This document shows positions 1 through 11,882 of a stretch of 64,000 nt of DNA, one piece after another. Numbering within the stretch: the stretch's first letter is position 1; every line of letters begins with the position of its first letter. The stretch spans positions 37,419,467-37,483,466 of the forward strand of contig NC_056758.1 in the NCBI RefSeq assembly GCF_018687715.1, read 5' to 3'. The position numbers were made by a program, and so were the translations under genes. Source of the DNA: Carya illinoinensis. Taxonomy: Eukaryota; Streptophyta; Magnoliopsida; Fagales; Juglandaceae. The notes below the pieces were generated by a model. That model ran no database searches. It was not told the origin of the DNA and saw only the letters and a list, made by a program, of their open reading frames with translations.

Positions 1-2292
1 AAATATCAAAATAGATTAAACAAAGAGATTGATGGTTGTTGTTCGAAACCCATCACATGCTTTCCCACATGGATATTGTCATCGCTCACATGAAACAGAC
101 ATATATAGATGGTCCCATGCAGCATGGTCATAAAATATTCTTCCAACTAATATCACTCCTTTTATTATATATAGATCAGATCGATCACCTTTCATGATCA
201 TTTTGGTATTAAAAACTCGATCTCACCTCTTATAAATAATTTCTTCTATATATATTTATTTATTTTCTGACGTCATAAACAATATTTACTTGTTCATGAT
301 CATGTACTTAATTTCAAGTGATATATATATATATATATTCAAGTAATTGCTAACAAGTTTTACCTATTGGGGATAATTATTATTATTATTTGTCAATAAA
401 TAAATAATTAAGCTAGGGTGACCAGTACTCATTAATTTTGTTGACTTTAGTAACTGTGAATAAGAATTTCTAATGACCAAGTATATAACTTATATATGAT
501 GACTTTAATTAGGTTAGTGGTTACCATAGAAAGACTAACTTTTGTTGACTTTTATCTCTATCATTCATATTATATATAGTTGCTTGTAATTTATGTTTAT
601 TATTAACCAGCTTCTTGTATATGGAGAGGGGGATCGAGATGATCGCTCAGCTACGAAGATTATAGTAAGGAATATCAGATCAATAAATGAAGATAAGAAA
701 ATAACACATGGAATGAAAAAATACCATGAAAATGGAACTTATAAAAAGCATAGATCGATATCACATATCAAAATTCTTGAATAAAATATTTTTCAAAATT
801 AATTTGCCATTCAAAGCAAGGATCCACAAAAAAATTATAAGTAGAGACCAGCAAAAAGAGATATATAATATATATATATATAAAAGAACTTACAGGTCTT
901 GAAATGAACAATAGAGAGTCTTCTATATATTTAGATCTCTTGATGAGAACAATTCCTGTTTAGACACAAAAGGCATTGTAAGTTTTAATTGTATTATATA
1001 TATATATATACACAGACAGATTATGTGTAGGCAGATTTTCCTTACCATGAAGAAAGAAATAAAACTAAGAAAATACGTACCTTCTGAAACAAAAACCGAA
1101 TCAGCAATACGAGATGAAGTGAACACAAATGAGCCATAAAGACCGTTTTAAGGTGCCTATTGTCCTCAATCATCCAGACGTCCTATCACGCTGCAAAACT
1201 ACTGCTGCATGATGTCTGCTCAATTACTTGACACCATTGTTTTCATTACAGAAGACAAAATTTAGTGAAAGATGGTTCGTCTATTATTAGCGCGCATGCA
1301 TTTTTTCTTGTGTTTGGTATTTTTTTTAAAGTGCGATATGATTCTTGAAAGCAAATAAAATCATATAAAATGTGGAAAATTTCCAAGTGTTGGAAATTTG
1401 AAATTGTCCATATCCTAAAAGACTACCACTTACCATCTCAGAAAAGAATCAAGTAGTCTTTTATATATTTTTTTAATGTTTTTTTTATTAATGTGCATAC
1501 ATCATTTTAAATGACTATATATATTTAAGTGATTAATTTACAAATGAGTCACGTCAATAAATAAGACCAAGAATACTTTTATTTAAAAAGATGAAATGAC
1601 ATGCTCAAGTTGCTTGAAGATGGAAGAAGCACGTCTTTTTACCGAGCTTAAAGTCTCTTGTTTTTGTTTGGTTATTGAGTAGTCAGCAGTCTAACCATGT
1701 GAGTAGAAGAAAATGACAACACTCATCTCTCTCTCTTGAAGTCTTCCTTTTATCTTTATGTTGATCGTTCGATTTTCTTCTTGATAAGATTGCTAAATTT
1801 CTTAATCAATACATTAATAAGAAAGAAAAAAGCGCGTAAGGAACATATAATAAGACTGTTATGAGTTAACTGTCAACCTCCTCTTACCCTTTTTTTTTTT
1901 AAAAGCGCCCCCTTTGAATGTCAAAATCAGCCTAATTACAGCATCGATGGGTTTCTTTGAATGGGGATTGATATACATATCGCAAACACTTGCATCGATC
2001 GACATGACATGATCATGAATTTGATGGCATAACTTAAAAATAAATTGTTGTTAATAATACATATATGCAGATATAATAATTGTAATTATATATGTAACCT
2101 GATCATGATGGCCGTTATTGATCATCCCATTAATTAAGTTAGTTAGCTAGCTAGCTAGCGCAGGCCCTAAATGCAAATTGCAAGTGTATTTATGGATGAC
2201 AAGGATTTGCGAGTATATATCGTCATGCTAGTAGCTTACAAACTCACCAGTTCATGCACAACCAGGATTAAGCAAAAACCCACTTCACCCAT
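1..2292. other. AT-rich intergenic DNA
   Basis: No gene is supported here. The stretch holds short TA microsatellites (for example near 320-340 and 990-1010) and scattered short ORFs without recognisable domains, splice context or codon bias. Confidence 0.6.
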
Positions 2293-2393
2293 TACTACAA
2301 GAAAAATAGCTTTTTGTGACCAATTTATAGTCGCGATTAGCATGAGATTTGAGACTTTATCAAAAGTTTTTTATATTTTATTTTTCAGTAGTG
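2293..2393. mobile_element. possible CACTA-type miniature element
   Basis: The left end reads ACTACAAGAAAAAT and the right end, read on the other strand, CACTACTGAAAAAT, so about 15 bp form an imperfect terminal inverted repeat of the CACTA/CMC type around roughly 100 bp. The first base of the left terminus is not C, and no clean 3-bp target duplication was found. It could be a decayed deletion derivative or a chance resemblance. Confidence 0.35.
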
Positions 2394-4301
2394 CAGTCAA
2401 ATTCTGCTTGGAATTTCCTGCTCAACTTCACATTCCATGACACATGTTTGAAGACTATGAAGTACTTGCACATTGCTTTAACTTAAACAGTGATCTGTAC
2501 CTTTTATGTTTGAGAAGAAATTATGCCGCTCAGTGTTTATTGCTGAGCATGCCGCCCTTAGTTTTTTTCTTTTTTTTTTATATAATTTTTTAATATATTT
2601 AAACATTTTTAAAAAATAAAAAAATCTACCAATATATTTAAAATTATTTTCTTAATTATTAAATAAAAAAATTGTGACTAATGACCACTTTGAAAAGGCA
2701 AATAGAGAAGATATACAAACATTTTCTAATAATAACTTTAGTATAAAATAATAAGATAATGATAGATTTACTCATTGTACAAATTGTGATTTTCATCCAG
2801 AGGTTTCTCGGTCCTCCAAGTGTCATGCGGGAAGAAGCGTCGAAGTCCCCAAGTCCTCTTTCTTGCTCCTCCTTATTTTCCTTTTTTCTCAATTTTACAC
2901 TTTTATCCTTCTTGTCACTTACCGCGTGATTGTTAAGGTTCTTTTTCTTTTTCTTTTTTTTTTCACAAAAGAACTTTATGAAAAATGAATTAAATTTTAC
3001 ATTTCACATTTATATAATCCAAGGCCAATACTATAAAGCAGGCATTTGCTTTTGAAAAAACTTTAGAAACACAAAACCTGACACAAGCTAATGTACTTAA
3101 ACAAGTGCAAAACTAATCACCCAGTATAATAAATAAAATTCTTGATTTTTAATATATTTGTTGAGTCTTTTTAAGGTTGAGATCAATTTGAGGAAAATAT
3201 GCACAATCATCTCAAACTATAACAGTATATGTTGTAATCATCTCCTAAACTATCAAAAACTTGTAATGGACTCTCTTCTCCCTTTAAAATAGTCCAAATT
3301 AGCCCTAACAATTTAAAAAAATATATAATAGTATAAAATAATAAAAAAAAGTAAGGAACCCACAAGAAGGAAGATATGTTTGCTTTGATTACGGAGGACA
3401 AGGCGGGACCAACATTGAATAAGGACTTGTCATCTACTTTCGAATGACAATTCGAATCCACACGTCTAATATCAGTTATCCAGTGCACTATCACTATTGA
3501 TAAAAAAATTTTTAATATACGTAATCCCTGACATCACTTCGGTGGAAAAAATCATTTAGCTTGATTCTTTTTCATCCATGTAATTTGGCACCCTTGAGCT
3601 TCCTTTTATTGTTGCATGTGAGACTAAAATGAAGTTTATTGTTTCATCTGCTAAAATGAAGTTTTTGCTATTCTGGGAGCACTAAAACATATCAATAATT
3701 TGTAGAAGCAGATAATAGCACAAATTGATTAGGAAATGTGTTGATTACATATAACATAGCAAATTACTTCATTTTAGTACACTGCAGGTAGAATTCCATG
3801 CATATTATGCAGTAGTCATCAGTTCATCTTCAATTATGTTATTACTACAATAAATGGCAAAAGTTCAAAATGTCTTAAAATAAAGAACAAAAGAAATAAG
3901 TACATCTCATTCAGTATACTTAAGCAACTGAGGTTATTCATGTGAATCAACCTGTTTAGAAGGAGACCAGCAACACTGTCATGATTGTTGATATCTTGAT
4001 CCACTGGAATTTTTCCAAATAACAAGCAAAGATTTTACAAGTGAATTGTAACTAAAAAATTTGTAAAATGACAAGCTTCAATTGGGATTTAGAGAACATT
4101 CATGGAGGAGATGAATGAAATTATTAGATCTAAAATATCATCTCTTAAATACAATTAGTATTTTAGATTCATATTACGGTTTTGTAAGAAATTGTGCATT
4201 ATTAAAGGAGAAATAAAATGGAACACATAAAAGATCAAACAGAAGATAGAAACACAAATATGAATATTTGTGAAGTATTATTTTATTATCACAAAGCAAA
4301 A
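2394..4301. other. AT-rich intergenic DNA
   Basis: No supported gene. At the right end, AATAAA on the minus strand (about 4282-4287) lies roughly 15 bases downstream of the stop codon of the 4302-4730 ORF and could be its poly(A) signal. Confidence 0.5.
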
Positions 4302-4730
4302 TTACAAAAATTTGAGGCTCTTTGCCTCAATTTTTAAACGCTCTTGCTCTTTAAAAATCTGCATGTCTTTCCTATCTAAAAGAGTAGCCACTCGAAAAGA
4401 AGAGTTAAGCAAAGATTTTAAATCTTTGTTCTCTCGCTTTAGTGCTTCCATCTTCATGTTGGACTCCATAAGAAGCCGCTGAAGGATAAAAATATTCTCG
4501 TGAAGTTTGTCAACCCCACCAGTCCTAGATTGTAGTCGCTGAGAATATGTGACAAGGGTTGATGAGTATCGGGTACCGAGACTCACAAGGTCGTAGATAA
4601 TTTCATTATCTGACTTATTAGTCAGATCATCATTGGATTGCATTATAGTACCTACGGAAGATGCAGAAACAATTGGTGAACGAGATGCATAATACCTCAT
4701 ATATTGGTAATGAGAAGATTGTCGATCCAT
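4302..4730 (-). CDS. hypothetical 142-residue coiled-coil protein
   Basis: I do not recognise this protein. The ORF is intact and intronless. The first 40 or so residues are Ser/Tyr-rich; from about residue 43 onward the sequence is heptad-like and charged (LQSRTGGVDKLHENIFILQ, then MEALKRENKDLKSLL), suggesting a mostly helical coiled coil. There is no signal peptide or membrane segment. Gene architecture supports expression: TATAAA about 100 bases upstream of the ATG, a duplicated 41-bp block further upstream, and AATAAA just after the stop. It stands alone in gene-poor DNA, so it may be a transposon- or pararetrovirus-derived accessory ORF as easily as a host gene. That origin is inference only. 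Confidence 0.5.
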   Translation of the reverse strand: MDRQSSHYQYMRYYASRSPIVSASSVGTIMQSNDDLTNKSDNEIIYDLVSLGTRYSSTLVTYSQRLQSRTGGVDKLHENIFILQRLLMESNMKMEALKRENKDLKSLLNSSFRVATLLDRKDMQIFKEQERLKIEAKSLKFL

Positions 4731-4832
4731 TGCAAAGTGAGAAAGCAGAAAGAGATTACAGAGTAAGAATGCAGACTAAATTTAGAAAAGTGAAAAAGAT
4801 GAGATGCGAAAGAAAATGAGCTGAATAATTCT

Positions 4833-4838
4833 TTTATA
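4833..4838 (-). promoter_or_regulatory. TATA box of the coiled-coil ORF
   Basis: TCTATAAAAG on the minus strand lies about 95 bases upstream of the ATG at 4730, a normal distance for a plant core promoter with a short leader. It is one of the few TATAAA boxes in the window standing in mixed-composition DNA rather than inside a TA microsatellite. Confidence 0.5.
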
Positions 4839-4913
4839 GAGAAAATTATGACAGAATATCACTCTATTGCTTCATAACATCTTTCATGAAGCATCTCTCT
4901 ACAAGAGACAAGA

Positions 4914-4997
4914 GATGTAGCATCATAGTTGCGGCGCCTGACAGATACAGAAGAGCGATGTAGTATCATAGCTGCAGCGCCTGACAGCTACAGAAGA
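4914..4997. repeat. direct repeat of 41 bp upstream of the TATA box
   Basis: Copies at 4914-4954 and 4957-4997 are separated by two bases and differ at only about five positions. Each contains GCGCCTGACAG and ends CTACAGAAGA or ATACAGAAGA. Relative to the minus-strand TATA box they lie about 75-165 bases upstream, where a duplicated enhancer would sit. Regulatory function is inferred from position only. Confidence 0.85.
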
Positions 4998-5055
4998 CCT
5001 GTAAGAATCTTACGGATCAGAATTGTCTGGTCTAAAATAGAGGGTCACCGTTTTT

Positions 5056-5058
<3 letters not shown>

Positions 5059-5119
<61 letters not shown>
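5059..5119. repeat. (GA)n microsatellite, about 61 bp
   Basis: Uninterrupted GA dinucleotide run. A plus-strand ORF reading through it as Arg-Glu repeats (5054-5539) shows no domain and is not called as a gene. Confidence 0.95.
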
Positions 5120-5121
<2 letters not shown>

Positions 5122-8100
5122 TAACAGCTTAATTTTGATGAATTCTTTACTGAGTATGTTATTTAGAAGAACACTTCAAGTATATCATTTATGTTTATCT
5201 AAAGCAATTGAGAGTTTACCACTGAAACCGAAGATGTTAGACATGGGTACAGCTGAAAAAATCATGGGAGGTCGAATCCGCACCGTTTTCCATCAGAAAA
5301 CCCTCCAAACAGAGCAAAAAAGAGAAAACCAAAGAAGACAACGGCCAAAATCTCTTCGTACAGAGCTTTATCAACAAAAACGGAAACCCACATGCAAATT
5401 CTATGAGATAAGGCAAAACAAAGTAGAGAAAATAAGTGAGAGGAAAGAGAAGGTGAGGAGCGAAATGATAGGAGTCGGGGTGGGTCAATGGAGAACAGTT
5501 TTATTTCGTGAGAGGAATGTGGGAGGTTTGTGTACGTGACAATACACACAAGAGAAACCCACATGCAATGTATCTGTGCTGAGAAATGGATTCTCTCCCA
5601 CCAAATGAAAACCAGGCGTCCTTAAAGCGGTTTTCGGTTTTACTTTTTGGTGAATTACGACTTGTTTGGATGCTCGACTAAGTATGTCTTCGACCCGTTA
5701 GATCCCTAGATTGACTACTCTACTCGCAACACCATCAACATGATATAACATCATATTTAATACATTACACTACCCGTTCATTATTAATCAATTATCGAAT
5801 TACAGTATTGGTATTTAGTCTTAACAAAAAAATATAAAAACATTAATTATGATTGATTAAAGATTGCAAAAAATAAAAAATAAAAAATGTGCTTAAACTT
5901 CTAAGTTAAAGAAAGAAAATGAGAGAAAATTAAAAATAATTGAACGGTTTTCATTAATTTTTTGCAATCTTCAATTCAACACGTCAATCAATTTTGGATT
6001 CTTTCCCGACAGTCTCACCTATTTTCTAATCAAATCTAACTGCTATCTCACTAAAAGTCTCTACACTCTTTAACTGCTAAATGAGAGTTTTAATCTATCT
6101 TTATGAAAATTATAAGACAGCAAGCACCACTTGGATGATCAACCTGATCCTAACTTCGAGCCCCTCACGTCTATGATTCCTGCGGTAGCTTTCGCTTAAC
6201 AACAAAATTAAGTGGTACCCATATCTTAAATTTTCGTAAAGGGCTCGACCAAGAACAATAATTTTGCTTTATTTAGAGAAAATAAATATTTTTAAAAGCC
6301 TCTCTCTCGCTCTAAAAAATATTTACTAAATCTGTTCTCTAACAATAATAATGTTCTCTCCGGCTTTTAAGGAATAAGATATCTTAATTAAATTATCTAA
6401 AATAAAAAATAAAAAATCTGTCATCTTTTTACGAATTACGATTTCATTCATTACAATATTAATTCATGAATGGAGTCATTCTTATGTCATGCTTTCATAA
6501 AAAAAAAAAAATTGAAGGAGGCAAGGGAGCGGCGAGGGTGAGGATGATTAAGAGTGATGTAGTAATAGTAGTGGATACTACATGCTGTTTTGTATTGTGG
6601 CCTGCTGCACATCCACGAAATTGTCAGGATGCATGCAATTTGGTAAGTAATTGTCCTGTTTTGCAATAAAATAATACAAGTTGATCAAAAGAATCTCCAA
6701 AGTGTTGTACCAAGATGTCACTTCATGAACATTGCCTAAACCATCACCTAATCGTATAATAATTATATGCTGGTGTCTGCTCAAAATTCAAAAGCAAGCA
6801 TCTTGATATTAATTAATTAATTAATTAGTTGTTTATAAAGAATGAATTAACTACGTGATTACTTTTCCATATAATATTAAATATATATATATATATAGCT
6901 TTATGATATAACTTTTATCGACCTGCTCCACTTTATCCATGTCGGATTGTAGAAAGATATATATGTATAGTTTTTCAATCAAAAATTTAAAGAATCAAGT
7001 AGTCTTGCTCATATTGGACATTTGAAAGTGATTGTATTTAAAATCTTATCCCTTGCCTTCCTCGAAAGACTTTTCCGAGAAACGAAAAAGCTAAAAGGCA
7101 TGGGTGAAATGGGTGTGAATGTCGGCGCTAAAGAAGAAGAAAAAAGATCATAAATGTAAAGAAGACTAAAACATCTGTCGATAAAACAGAAATAAAAACA
7201 AACTCCCCGTAATTTTGGAATAAAGTTAAAGGATAAAATTGGAAATAAAAATATTAGATGAAAATACTGTAGCTCAAGCTATTGGCACTTATTAATATTA
7301 AGATATAATATAGGCATCCATCGATCAGTACTGCTCATGATGATCGATGCATGATATATATATTATATGTTGATTAGTATGAAATCAACGACGTCGTAAG
7401 TAGTGCATTTATTGTGCAAAAGCAACGATGCCCTCCTCCACATGTATTCTGATCACCAAATCTATTCATCAAGAGCACGTAACTGATCTGTATCAATGTA
7501 CGTAGCATTGCTTTCATAATTCGTATTCGCATTAATTTTAGGGGGCCGTTAATTTCTCTCTCTCTCTAGCTGCACGTTATATAAGAGGAATTCAACGTTA
7601 CATGCATATATATACATCTCATTAATATATAGAGAACAAAACGAATATGGTAACGACTTTACTTCCTGTCTTTCCTATTTCTGCATTGATTACTGATCAT
7701 GGACCACGTATGGAAATTCGGACCACCAGTATTAACATATAATATATACTAGATCACCATCACGTGGTACTTGTGTTCTCCAATTAATAAAACCATTTTT
7801 AGAAACACACACATGGCCGGTCTTGTAAATTTGACTAATTAATTAAGATTGAATTTTAAGCTCTATATATATACTTTGGTTCATCAGACTATATATACAT
7901 GTGTAATGTGTGAAACGATGTATTCGCATTTTATACCTAAAAATATTCCAAAAAAATAGTTACCCGTTACCCACCAATCACTTTTCAGAAAAATAAAATA
8001 AAAAATAGAAAAAATTTATCTTGAGAAATTTTTTAAATTTAAAGAAGAGACGATGAGGGGGAGAGAGTTTTTTTGTTTTTGTTTTTATTTTTCGATGCTT

Positions 8101-10763
8101 TTTCTTGTTCCTTTAATTGGGCTGGAACTCGGAAGTCTTGTGCGCGCTAATTTTACAGGGCGAGCTTGATAGCCCACGACCAAGCCCATGATGATATCTT
8201 TAGGATGGTAAATACTTGGGCCTCTACTGGACAGTTACTGTTTCTCAGCCCACTCAAATGACTAAGCTCGTCCCGATGCTAGTTACTTCGGCCCGCCCAC
8301 TATTTTTACATTTACACTCATTCGGAACTAAATTGAGATTGAATTGTATTTAAAATCCATTCAATCCTTTGGTACGAAAATAATCACAATATCACGTGAT
8401 TACATATTTTAATTTATTAACTATATGGGTGTAATTGACATAATATTCATATTATGCTTCTGAATATATAAATTATATCTTTTTATAGAAAACTTTTGAA
8501 ATTAAGTCTTAAATAAATTAATCAGATATATTTTTAAGACTTTGCGTTTGACCATTTTTACAATAAAATTGACTGTAAAGTACTCTAAATACTGCTTGAA
8601 TTTTCTTTGTTTTATATTTCACATAAATTTTACATAAGTGTTAGAAAACAGATCGATCAAAATTCAAATTAGGGGGCTAGCTAGACCATATATGAAAATT
8701 TATTATATTCTCAAACTGGTTTATAGAGTACACTATACCATTCACATATTTTAAATTATAATGTTTGATTTGTAAGATTTAAAATTTGAAAATTTATTTT
8801 TTAATTAAATTATATCATATAAATATTTTATTAAATATCTTCTACAGATTAATTTGAGAATATAACTTCTCAAATGTGAAAATATCTTAGAAGGAGAGCA
8901 ACCATCCATTATTAATAAAAGTAAAATTTTATATACTATACTATCATCTCATTTCTATTTTATTAAATAAAATGTGATATATTTATCACTATTTAGTGAT
9001 ATATTATTATATATTTTTTTATTATTAAATGATAATAAATATATTACATTATATATAATAAAATATAAATAAGATAGTGACGTAGTATATTACTCTAAAC
9101 ATTCGAAAGACGCAATAATAGTTAGTAGTACCACTTTAGTATTGTATTTTTAATGCAATAATTGTCATAAATGTGTGAGACCATAAATATAATATTAATT
9201 CTTGTAAGATTTGTACATTTTCGTTGAGAAATTAAGGTATTTATGGTAGGGACCCACAGCCAAATAAAAACAAAGTACGGCATGACCCGCAAACCGAGAT
9301 CATACAGTGCTGTATTTGTCTCGCATGTGCTTTTTCTTTTCTTTTCTACTAATAATTTGCCATTGACCCTACCAATCAAATAAATAATTGCGTGACAGAT
9401 AATAACATCTATAAAAATACACGAATCCACATTCAGTAATAATTAATAGTAAGGAATTTTGATCAATGTTTTTTTTATATATATATTTATAATTTTTTCT
9501 GAAAATATTTATATATATATATTAAGAGACCTATTTATGGTTAACTCAGATTACAGGAGGTTATTTCAAAATAACGCGCAGTCTTAAAATCCAGAAATAA
9601 CCACAAGTAAGGAGAGTATCAATGAAATTTTGTAATAAGACCGCAAAGGAGCGAAAGTAATTGCGTAAACGTTTTTGTTAATTCTATTGACCGATGGCCA
9701 AGCTAGCTAGCTAGGCATACCGGCCAGCAGAAACTTTTGTGTCACTTTTGTTAGTAGGGGGGGCTCTGGCTGCTCTTGAATTTTTTTGACTTTTCAGGAG
9801 CGGGTAGGGATAGAATGTTATCTCATTTTATTCTTTCATTTTAATTGTTTATATATTTAATTTTTTTTAAAAAATATTCTTTAATTTTTTTTAAAAAATA
9901 TTCCTAGTTATTAATTAAAAAATAAATATTAATATATTGTTATTATTTTTTACTTTTTAAAAATATTTAAACATATTTAAGAAATATTTAAAATAAGAAA
10001 GTACAATTTAAACTTTGGCTTCGCCCCTTGACCGCGATAATTGTGATAGATTACAACAACACCAAAGAAGTCATGCCATGCGGCCTTTGTGTACTCGCCG
10101 GGACTGGACTTCTCATGCAAATAAATTTTAAAATATAGGAAGAAATAAATGAGGGAAGACAAATTTTATAGTATTAAATTAATATTGTTTGTGGAATTCT
10201 AATATTAATATAAGAAAAATTTTATTTATTATTTTCACACTATATAGTATATATAATTTTTAGTATTTTTAATTTTTTTATTAAATATATAATATATAAA
10301 TGATGGGTATAAGAATTTAATTAATATAAAAAGAATAAAATTAAAAAAAATGAAAAATAAAATAAATATAATATGCGGGATTTGCGGAGATGACGGTGAG
10401 TAAATTTTATGTTTTATGAGAAAGTATCTAACTAGATCGATAAGAACAGGAAATTAAGTTATATCTCTCCGCGCATATAATCGTCTCTGAGCTTTTGCGA
10501 GGTGAATATCATAACGCGCACTGTCATTAATTTCAACATCTCCATTCGTTATTTCAATCCAGTACTACACATGAATTAATAAGAAAAGAATACAGAAAAA
10601 TAAAATATAAGAGCATTGCCGCGGGGGGATGGTGGTGGGAGGCCAAGTAAATGCATGATATATATCTCAGCCCAACAAACAAACAAATAAACAGACAAAC
10701 GAACAGGTAAATGGAGAAGACTAGATGATGAAGACAGCTTTAGCGCCAATATAATTTTTGGTG
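5120..10763. other. long gene-poor intergenic region
   Basis: I see no supportable gene. Contents are AT-rich filler, TA-rich tracts near 6880-6900, 7350-7370 and 9475-9525, and short A/T-rich blocks at about 8925-9095 and 10200-10380. Those blocks resemble other small AT-rich repeats in the window (16570-16690, 35770-35945, 26620-26830) and are probably remnants of one or more miniature-element families. Their ends could not be defined. Confidence 0.45.
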
Positions 10764-11882
10764 CTAGCTTGGAGTATAAGGGGGAACGCCATGGCCAGGC
10801 ACCCCTTGTCCATACGTCGGGCCTCCTCCAGCAGTTCCATGCAAACCAATAGCAGCACCCGAACCCACTACTTCATGAATTCCTTCATCTTCCTCTACTG
10901 ACATTGTAACAATTTGCTCTCCAAATGGACCTGTTGCGGCCGTTTCACGAACTTCTTCGTGTTCTTCAACATAAGCGGCTGCAGGAACCATCACTGGCTT
11001 CTTCTTCTTTTTTGCCAAGCAGATGAGACCAACTAAGAGGAATGCAATGAAGAGCGCACCGCCTGCGGAGACACAGGCAACGATAATAGTTGTGTGGTTG
11101 CCTCCGGGCGGTGACCCAATTTGTGACGACGGTGGGACAGAGTTAAAAGGAGAAGGCCCAAAGACTGGTGGGAACTGGCCATGTTGGGGAGTGGGTGGCA
11201 GGGAATATGGTCGTGGTGGTGCTGCTGTAGTTGGAGGTAATATTGGTTGCGGAGTTGGACCATATGTTGGAACCCGCGGAGGCGCTGGAGGTATAATGGT
11301 AGTTGGTGTTGGTGATGGTGGTGTTTTATGCGGTGGTGGTGAGTTTGGGGATGGAACTGGACTAATGGTGGGACTTGGTGGAGATACGAGTTGCGGTGCT
11401 GGAGCTGGAGCAGTGTGCGGTTTTGGTGGCGGAACAGAACCGTTCGAGGGGGTTGGGCCTGTTGGCGGAGATGCAGCTACTGGTGGGGGCGTTGGGGTTG
11501 GGCCATTATTCGGTGTTGGCGGTGGAAATGAAGGTGGTACTGGTGCAATTGGTTGTGATCTTGGTGGTGAAACCGGACTGATAGTAGGAGTTGGAGGACC
11601 TATGGGATGAGGTGGCGGTGCTTGATTGGGAGTCGGAGGTTGGTAGACCGTTGGAGTTGGTGGAGGCGGCTTGGGATGGCCATGATGGTGGTGGTGATGA
11701 GGTGGTGGCGGTGGCTTGGGATGGCCGTGGTGGTGGTGGTGGTGAGGTGGTGGCGGTGTCTTGGGTTGGCCATACTGATTGTGTGGTGGGCTTGGGGGCG
11801 GCGGAGGGTTACATGGGACCGCTGAAGGGGGTGGAGGGGGTGGTGTAGATGGTGGTGGTGGAGAGTAGTACGGGTAACTCAT
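10764..11882 (-). CDS. TED6/TED7-like proline-rich single-pass membrane protein
   Basis: Intronless ORF. From the second Met (11882) it gives 372 residues; an in-frame Met ten codons upstream is possible, but the MSYPYYSPPPP start matches the way this family begins. Residues about 1-265 are Pro-rich (PPPP, TPTP, SPP), including two tandem HHHHHHGHPKPPPP blocks. Then comes NHTTIIVACVSAGGALFIA, a single membrane helix ending in a KKKKK stop-transfer, and an acidic cytosolic tail with YVEEHEEVRE and the GPFGEQIVTMSVEEDEGIHE motif. TM, tail and order match TRACHEARY ELEMENT DIFFERENTIATION-RELATED 6/7, which in Arabidopsis and Zinnia associate with secondary-wall cellulose synthase during xylem vessel formation. 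The Pro/His domain is much longer than in Arabidopsis TED7. A xylem role is inferred from the family. Assignment rests on TM and tail motifs, since Pro-rich sequence alone is not diagnostic. Confidence 0.82.
   Translation of the reverse strand: MSYPYYSPPPPSTPPPPPPSAVPCNPPPPPSPPHNQYGQPKTPPPPHHHHHHGHPKPPPPPHHHHHHGHPKPPPPTPTVYQPPTPNQAPPPHPIGPPTPTISPVSPPRSQPIAPVPPSFPPPTPNNGPTPTPPPVAASPPTGPTPSNGSVPPPKPHTAPAPAPQLVSPPSPTISPVPSPNSPPPHKTPPSPTPTTIIPPAPPRVPTYGPTPQPILPPTTAAPPRPYSLPPTPQHGQFPPVFGPSPFNSVPPSSQIGSPPGGNHTTIIVACVSAGGALFIAFLLVGLICLAKKKKKPVMVPAAAYVEEHEEVRETAATGPFGEQIVTMSVEEDEGIHEVVGSGAAIGLHGTAGGGPTYGQGVPGHGVPPYTPS

Noticed and set aside
5054..5539. 161-codon plus-strand ORF beginning in the GA repeat
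   Set aside because: The first 20 residues are Arg-Glu from the microsatellite. The rest has no domain, and overlapping minus-strand ORFs of similar length exist in the same place.
11023..11848. Plus-strand Gly/Val-rich and Trp-rich ORFs
   Set aside because: They are the reverse-complement shadows of the Pro/His-rich TED7-like gene.
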